This document shows positions 56,930 to 64,000 of a stretch of 64,000 nt of DNA, piece after piece. The stretch is taken from NCBI GenBank assembly GCA_025024175.1, contig QCXZ01000086.1, positions 24,394,245-24,458,244 of the forward strand, read 5' to 3'. The position numbers were made by a program, and so were the translations under genes. This DNA comes from Rhyzopertha dominica. Lineage: Eukaryota > Arthropoda > Insecta > Coleoptera > Bostrichidae. The notes below the pieces were generated by a model, which saw only the letters and a list, made by a program, of their open reading frames with translations, made no database searches and was not told the origin of the DNA. Within the stretch, counting starts at the first letter, position 1, and each line of letters opens with the position of its first letter.

Positions 56930-59900
56930 CTACGTAATAACATTTTTAAACGCAGTAAAACTGATTGAAAATACTTAAGCTTTAAACAAACTTAATACTG
57001 GCAAACTTTAGGTCGTACAATGGGTTCAATGTTATCCCAATTTGAGCAATTTGACCTGCTTGATGGGTATATACAGTAGAAATTAAAAATCAAACAACAG
57101 CGTCGTAAAATTAAGGTGATACAGAAAACCATCTGCATCAGGAGGATGTCACTTTGTTAAGCAATTGAGAATACCCCACAAAGACGCTGTCTATTAAAAT
57201 CTGAAGATGTCGGAGCGATTAGTGTATGAGAAAGCTTACTCAAAACTTGAAAAACAAAAAAATACTTTTCCAATTACTCCGTCAAATCAAACCATTTGAC
57301 AACATTCCCATAGTGGTACGGGAGAGTACAGAGAAAAGAGATATAAGATAAATATACAAAATCTTGTGGAAATACAAGGAATAAACAGAATAAAGAATTA
57401 AGGAATTCGACAAGCAGTATAGTTCTACCAATACATCAAGTAAAAAAGACAAAAAGTGGAGTACAATATTCAATTGGTAAAATATTTTAAATGATTATTG
57501 ATTATACATAATAAAACATTCAAATTTAACATAGTAATTGGCAAAGTCATTCTCTTACTTTTGGTTTGCATTAAGCACCATTTATGTCGTTAAAAGCTCA
57601 AGTGCTATTTGAACCCCACAAATTTCGCATTCAAATAAACTCATTTTTGCTAACAATTTTAGTTTTAATTATAACGGGAAATAGCACATGAATATTACAG
57701 AATATGGCAGAAAAATGCAATTATAAAAAAAAATAAAAAGAAAATTAAACATTCTGACCACAAATTGTGTGTGCTAGGTCTCATGAAAATCTGCAAAGTA
57801 TTTTTATAAGATATAAATCCTTATTCTGGGGAGGGGACAATTTTAAGTGCTAATAACTCCGAAATTCTAAGATTTCTGAAAAAATAAAAATATTAGTTGA
57901 CTTATTTTTGATTACCAAGCAGTGATTTAAAGACTTCTAGTCACTTCTAGGAGACCCAATAAAATTTCGGCTTTTTATAGCATAATTTGCACAATATAGT
58001 AAGTGTAGGTAAGTCAAAATTAAACATTTGTAACTGTGTGCAAGTGTAAAAAAGGGTTTCTACTTTATTGCTTCATTTCCCTCTCAGTGCGGATATTTCA
58101 AAGAGAAACTGTTTTTGTGTAAATTTATCTCTTTTAGATGTTTTAAGTGAACGTACTTTGGCTTATTACCGGTAACTAGTGTTTTACATCATTCCCAAGC
58201 AACTGAACAGATTTAGTATTCCCGATTTCACAGTACGTTGCGTGTTTTGAGCAAAATAATTTTGATTTTCTCGCCGGAGTAGGCGGCATTATGATATTTA
58301 AGCGGCAATATTCATTCAGCTCCATTTTTGAATCTACTTCACTTCAGAGAGTATTACATTTTCCGGTTTACCGCTTTGTTGCACCCCGCTTTTAATGTTT
58401 GCTTTGCAGATTTCGTAAACATCAAAAGCGTAGAGCCTACCACGAGGTGTTCTTTCAAATCAAATAATTGATGTTGCAAACGGGGAAAGTAAACAAAAAC
58501 GATATATACAGCGGAATGAAGAAAGACATAAAATACGTACGAAAATGTCATGTGACGATAACACGGTTGGACAGCAACGGGAAATTTCAAATTGAATTTG
58601 CCGGCTACTCCTCGCTTTCTATAACCTTACTATCATACTTTTATCAGTTAACGTCACGGACCCTTGCCAAATCGAAGTAAAAATGTCACACAAGTTTGTG
58701 TTTTTAGAAGCGAAAATAAGTGCATACCTACGACAATCCTTCTGAAGATGCGGTTTCGGGTAGCGAAACAATTAAAATGTAGAAACGTCGGTGGCCGCAG
58801 CACACTTTCGAGACTGTATTCGCAGGACTAATATGATTCAGATGTAGCACCAAAAGTGTCCCAGAACTGATTAAGTTGCGGCTCGGCTCTGGAGGAAGTT
58901 TGAGCTTGAAAATGGATAGCAAGAAACCGCTGCAATTAGAAGTAACCGCAACTCGTCTCTGCTTTCCGAACAAATTAAGACTGATCGCCCTGCAAAACAT
59001 TATACACTGCAGTCCTTGCTGCCAATTAAGGTAAGCACTGCATGATGCATGGGACGAGGTATCGCAGTTTTTAGTGTTTAAGATTGTTGAAAACGTATTC
59101 GCATAGGGCAAAACAAATTGAGGGTATACCCCGTTTCAGAAGTAAACCACCAGCGGCGTGCGGCTTTCATTGCTCCCATAGGGTAGATGTTAGAAAGAAG
59201 CCCAAGAAAAAAAACCAAGAATGGAATATATTGTTAACATTTGATCCCATCTAATTGATAGGTTAAAAAAGAACGCTATTGTTACAAAAAATGTTTCTTT
59301 AATATAACTTTGCAAACTAAAGCCACAGCACTGCAGCATGCAAAAAGTAGTTAATAAACTTAATTAATAACTGAAACATTTTACCAAATTGCATTTTCTA
59401 TAAGTTTAATAAATTTGATAGTGCTATTCAGAAACGTATTCAATTGAAGCGTGCAAAATTTTCTGTATTGGGAGTAAAGCAACTCGAAGGTTTCATTGCC
59501 GCAGCCATTAAATTATGTCTTTCTCCGTAGCTCATACGGACGTTACGTAATTAACTAATGAACGGTACATCATACATCGTAAAGCAAAGCAAGAGATCCA
59601 GCAGCGACAGTACATTATAGCATGGACACCACAAATTTACGCTTGCAGTGCAATATTTCGAAGACAAAAGCAAACAGAAATGGTTTCACAATTCGTCTAA
59701 CTTTTTAAAAGTTGGGATGCTGTTGAGTTTTGAACATGAGGAAGTTGTTCTGACCTATACCTATAACTCAATTTTCTCAAACAAAATGCTATGTTTCTTA
59801 CACGGTCAAATAGTACACAAAAAGAGATGTTACTGGCACGAAACGCCACGGAACCTTTTTTCACTCAAACGATGAATACCAGAACAGAAATTACCGACTA

Positions 59901-59950
59901 GATGCAAGTGGTAATTCCACCCTAAGAACACGTATTTATTCTACTATTTT
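56930..59950. other. No gene seen; one weak hammerhead-like string
   Basis: AT-rich to 58050. The ORFs at 58354-58590 and 58728-59111 (minus) have no motifs. At 58742-58790 CTGAAGA is followed by GC...GC, GAAAC and later GTC, the same layout as the hammerhead-like fold at 10032, but stem I does not pair convincingly. Confidence 0.3.
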
Positions 59951-59959
59951 ATTTATGTG

Positions 59960-60479
59960 TTCGGAAAAGTATAACTTGGTATTTACAATCAGTCCCAATT
60001 TAATTCGTTTGTTTGTTGCATTTGCATATTACCAGTGATGATTTTATTAGTATTCTTAAAGGGAAGCAAACCCATTTTATCTACATTCAACACAAGACAA
60101 TTTACAATATAAAACAATATATAGTGTGCATTGAGAGAGTGCTGCTACGCTAGGATTACTTAACAACAACAAACTGGTATATAGTGTTGTTGTCACTAAA
60201 TTTCAGTTTTAAAAACTATAAGCCCAGCGATAACGCGCGCGTACTATTCTAATAAACAGACTTTTGGAGTGAATGGAGGTGACGACTGGAAGGTATTTGT
60301 GGTAGGCATAATATGCTCTACTACCCGTGGGTCGCTAGTATTTCTCTAATTTGCGAAGTAAAATACTGTGTTTGATCGTGTCGAATGCCTTTGACAGGTC
60401 AAAAAAAAACATCAGCGCATTTCTTGTGCTCATCTAAATCGAGTAGGCTAAATAAGACAGTTTCCGTACTTCTGTTACA
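59960..60479 (-). pseudogene. Non-LTR reverse transcriptase, downstream part of a split copy
   Basis: The minus strand from 60479 reads NRSTETVLFSLLDLDEHKKC and FFDLSKAFDTIKHSILLRKL. This is domain A with catalytic Asp, complete. Beyond a worn stretch, NVDKMGLLPFKN at about 60020-60070 may be the NxxKT block. The upstream RT part is at 62653-62860. The two are one reading frame once the insertion 60482-62650 and one TA are disregarded (GF before the junction, LCN across it). Confidence 0.7.
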
Positions 60480-60481
60480 TA

Positions 60482-62650
60482 CACTCAGAAAAATGAAATG
60501 CTATATCTTAGTAAACTAGTTTATTTACAGAACGCTTGCTATTTCCAAGTTACATTTATTATGTGGAAGTGCCATCGTTTTGAAGGGTTAGTTGGGTGAA
60601 AACAAAATAATTTTTAATGTTACTTACTTAAAGCTAAATACTACGTTTCTTAAAGGAAACGTGAAGAACTAATTGATTTTCAAGAAACAAAAGCAACTTG
60701 CTATTGTAAATAACATATAACTAATATATGCTTTTAGCGGGAGATTCCTAATAAATGATTTTATTACTTACTGCTAGTATACCAAGTTATTTACTATTAA
60801 TGTAACGATTCTTAATTTTTCCAAATAAACATTGTGTTATTTCCCAAGGGTAAAATCTTATTATAGACAACAATGCAAATCTTTTGTTGACGAAGGTCAA
60901 ACGTTAGCCCTACTGGCACTGACCATTTGTTCCCTAACCACCCATGCAGACGCTGCACTAACATTTTGCAAGTGGTTAGGTTCTCCTGGGTTTTCTAATT
61001 TAGAAACAAAATAGATAGAGCTAATATAGTGGATGAAATAAGGTCGTGGGAATTGGAAGATCTTATCCCCATATTTAAAGGTAAGTGTCTTGTGTCTTTG
61101 AAAGTTTTTAGGGTCCATATTATTGTGTTCGCTTAATTTATTGTAATTTTTATTTAACTCCATATACTCGATACACTGCTTTATCTCAATTTCAATATTA
61201 CGGTTTAGTCACATTTATTTATTCGTATAATACAGGGATTTCCCTATATTCTATAAAATAAAATGCTTATTTATTTGAAACATTTCGGCCCCTTCCTTTC
61301 ACTTTTAATGTTATTTATTTTTTCAAATCAAACCATTTTATTGTGGGAGGCCCCAATGAAAGGAAATTCACGTATTCTTCAGCTTTTGAAGCTGTTCCCG
61401 TAAAAATCAGGAACAGTAAATCCCGAGGTAAATCCAGACAAGGGTTCCACAAAAGCCAATTCTTACTTAGCTATGTACATTACGTACATAAATAACAAGT
61501 GTCAACTATTTTTTCTTTTCATTCCAGAACATCATGCAGTGACCAGAAAAATAAACTAGAGCAGAAAAAGCACAAGCTTCAATCATTTGGTTTGACTATA
61601 CAACCAACACCTATTGTAGTAAGACAAAATTTAGATGAAGTAACGTCTTGTTATCTTTTTGTTGATGATCACCTTTATGAAGCAGCTACTCCATTAAAAC
61701 TTGTGGACATGTGCTTTAAAATTATTCATGCCCAGCACTTTCTGTATCCTTATGAAGCAGAACAAGTGTGGTAACTAATCCAACATGAAACTTATAATAT
61801 ACACATTAAGTGAGACAAAAATTTCACTTCGGCTTCAACTGTTATGGCATCTATAGCATTTTCTATAGCCATTTTCTATTGGATTTACGAGCTGTTGTGC
61901 TAGTTATAAGATGTTTTTTAGCGAATAATTGTCATTATATATACTACCTCATAGAATTTAAGTTTTTGTGTTATTTTTTAATTTATCAATCTTTACTATT
62001 TCTGTACATATTTTTCTGTTTTTAGTAAAAGCGCCTACAATAATTGTGTAATATATCTTTTGATATAGTCATTAATTATTTGCAATAAATTTACATTAAA
62101 AGATTATTGTAGTCATCGCAGCTAAAACGTTAAAAGTAGTTTATTACTTGAATTGCCTGTTTATTTAGATGTAGGTGAGTGTTAAAAACGATAAATTATA
62201 TGTTTTGTAGAGGTTTCGTTTTTTTCTGATTTAATGAACCTCATTCTATAACCCTACATAATACCGTCTGCTAGCCCATATAAATAGTACGTTTTAATTT
62301 AAACAAACAAACCACTAAAAGTGAAAGACGATGTACCTACACTTCCATTAAAAAATAAGATTTGTTTCATTTAAATAACATATTGTTTCCATTGTTTCGA
62401 AATAATTATTTATTTAGCTTTAAGTATTTTACAGTTTTACTGCAATAAGATATTTTAACTAGAACAAGTATTCTGTTTGGTAACAAGAGCATATTCATTA
62501 TGTTTGACCGAACAATTTATACAAGCAACTCCAATCAGGATACACGGTTTGTTATTTGGAAGTGAAATGTTAACTGACTCTATAGTAAAAATAAAACTTT
62601 CTTACGATTAGTAAATATTATTAACGGTAAGCGAGCTATTTTTATGAGTG
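60482..62650. mobile_element. 2,169-bp TA-flanked DNA transposon inserted in an RT pseudogene
   Basis: Ends are CACTCAGAAAAAT (60482-60494) and, inverted, CACTCATAAAAAT (62638-62650), 12 of 13 matching. Both sides are flanked by TA (60480-60481 and 62651-62652). Ignoring the element and one TA gives an uninterrupted RT frame, so the boundaries are base-exact. TA duplication points to Tc1/mariner-, ISL2EU- or similar superfamilies. I cannot name the family, because the only coding part visible is the exon at 61528-61774. Confidence 0.75.
61528..61865 (+). pseudogene. 3' exon of an unnamed transposon-encoded arthropod protein
   Basis: A strong acceptor (TTTTTCTTTTCATTCCAG, AG at 61526-61527) opens an 82-codon frame with LTIQPTPIVVRQN, SCYLFVDDHLYEAATPLKLV and DMCFKIIHAQHFLYPYEAEQ ending in VW. 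After a TAA at 61772 and a later TGA the same frame still reads LIQHETYNIHIK and DKNFTSASTVMASI, so the protein once continued. The wording (QPxIVVIG, YxxxSPLKALDMCFKxxH, YPxEAxxVWxFIQ) is one I associate with the C-terminus of many uncharacterised, repeat-derived insect proteins. This rests on memory of the pattern, with no database check. Its position inside the TA-flanked element suggests it belongs to that transposon. Confidence 0.5.
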
Positions 62651-62652
62651 TA

Positions 62653-62860
62653 GAAAACCATGACGCGTTGATAAAATTACTTCATTGCGTTGAATAAACT
62701 GGAGCAGTTTGTTTTAGACAATTTTTTCAAAGACTTTTGAGACTGATGGTAGAATTGATATAGGCTTGTAGTTGCGAAGATTATCTTTGGAACATTTTTT
62801 ATGAGTGAGAAGAATTCCAAAAATAATCCTAACAACTACAATATTAACTGGAAAACGCTA
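62653..62860 (-). pseudogene. Non-LTR reverse transcriptase, upstream part of a split copy
   Basis: The minus strand reads DNLRNYKPISILPSVSKVFE then KIV, one stop, NKLLQFIQRNEVI and STRHGF. These are RT domains 1-2 and the start of domain 2a of a jockey/CR1-like element. It ends at the TA of the inserted element and resumes at 60479. Upstream, around 62830, similarity fades. Confidence 0.65.
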
Positions 62861-62864
62861 GCGA

Positions 62865-64000
62865 AATTTTAAAAATAAGCGATGTATTGACACAATTGGC
62901 ACGCAAACGCAATAGTAAATGTTGTTACCGATATAATTTTGAATTTTCATAGCTGACCGGGATGCCAATCATTCCAACACAATGTATTGTTATGTATCCA
63001 GTTTCGTTATAAATACCCGGTCCGATACAGGGTTCAATTTTCGTTTGCGTAATTACATGTCACAAGTCAACAGTGAATTCTAAATAATCAGTGGTTTTGG
63101 CACCGGTCGATTTTTTAAGCTCGCAGTGCAAGCAATACGGCTGTATGACACGAGGGCGCCCTAAAACAACCAAATTACAGGCCCCCAGCTCTTTAATCTT
63201 CAATTTAAAACACCACGTCACCACGAGGTGTACAACGCCAGCACGGCCTGTGTGAACTAGCCGGGGAAATTTTTGAACCATGCTATTACGCTCTGCAACG
63301 AGTCAGTATGCCGACCACCCAATGATTTATAGCTAGCCACCCACGGTTGCTATCATATTTTTCACTGCGCCCATTCGGAACAGTCGAATAATCTGAGCTA
63401 CAAAGTCCGCCGATTATCGCCCCGTTGTTTTGCGCGGTCGAAATGCGAGCCGCCAAATTTATCGAGAACAGGGAGCGCGGTTAATATTTCTGGGGATTTA
63501 TTTTGGAAATCTCACTGCTCATTCCAAATTCCGTGTCGATATGCGTGCTCCCACAAAAACTCGAAATACATTGTTATATCGTTAATTATTCTTCTCGTCT
63601 ATGTCTGGAAATACCTAATTTTTTCAAGTCATTTTGGAAACCAAAACATTGTCACTTTTTCCTGTTTTTCCTGAATTTACATTTTGTGGATGTGTCTCTA
63701 AAGTATTTTTATCGCCACTACTCTGTTAGGTAAACCTTAAACCATCCACCTTGGTTTAAGGGTGTTGGGTAGCCGTGTACTGCCCATATTGTTTACATGT
63801 AAAACTGCTAAGCATTCAGCTTAGTCATTTTCGGCCCGATTGCCTTCATTTTTTAGTATGTTGTATTACAAACAATCCTCTACAACGCATCGGGTCTTTG
63901 CAAAGCCAGAAAAAGTGACTTTTATTTTATAACAACCTTTAAGCTTCAATTTTCAATTTTAAAGCAAAATTTTGGGGAAATGGCCATTCAGATAACGAGC
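62865..64000. other. No gene seen; GC-rich patch at 63060-63500
   Basis: The patch has CpG-containing sequence and a 73-codon minus ORF (63060-63281) without a motif. It may be a regulatory island. The remainder to the window end is AT-rich, with no signal I can support. Confidence 0.3.

Noticed and set aside
58728..59111. 127-codon minus ORF
   Set aside because: No motif, no start context, and no splice or repeat evidence.
1..64000. CRISPR arrays, bacterial operons, tRNA or rRNA genes
   Set aside because: Reading both strands gave no regularly spaced direct repeats, no cloverleaf I could pair, and no rRNA core sequences; the sequence is eukaryotic.

Overview
This looks like a piece of an insect nuclear genome, most likely a beetle. 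It is AT-rich and gene-poor, with no bacterial-type operons. It is full of decayed transposons whose relatives are insect families: Tc1/mariner with DD41D and DD34E spacing, hAT, jockey/CR1-like and RTE-like non-LTR retrotransposons, and a Penelope-like trace. Two short arrays of TCAGG, the telomeric repeat of many Coleoptera, are embedded in one retrotransposon copy. The scaffold has a 100-N gap (48806-48905) and scattered single Ns. I found no intact host protein-coding gene.

Layout: 1-600, worn non-LTR copy. 2300-3345, GC-richer unassigned block and a TTGAC-rich repeat. 5067-6446, dead DD41D mariner (minus). 8046-10127, non-LTR scraps, a DD41D scrap and a hammerhead-like fold. 11050-12655, non-LTR copy A, abutted by a nearly complete DD41D element with ~450-bp inverted repeats (12662-14919). 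20838-21146, a small unidentified ORF followed by a hammerhead ribozyme with a complete consensus core. 21905-23400, copy B of the same retrotransposon as copy A, inverted. 26283-26615, a DDE transposase tail. 29024-29189, a coding-like exon with splice sites. 29700-31900, non-LTR copy C with two inverted TCAGG arrays. 32560-33865, hAT/ZMYM-like pseudogene next to a Tc1-like DD34E element (33951-35277). 37540-38290, third sizeable DD41D transposase. 40006-40505, hAT tail. 45604-47600, a tandemly duplicated locus in which minus-strand spliced mini-exons alternate with plus-strand transposase helix-turn-helix fragments. 49940-50570, 53545-54420 and 54475-55915, three further RT pseudogenes. 56763-56904, Penelope-like RT trace. 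59960-62860, an RT copy split by a 2,169-bp TA-flanked DNA transposon (60482-62650).

The parts do not act together as a pathway; this is a layered record of transposition. The strongest novel signals are the hammerhead ribozyme at 21038-21146, the facing TCAGG arrays, the datable nested insertion at 60482-62650, and the duplicated mini-exon locus. All family calls come from reading motifs by eye; no database search was possible.
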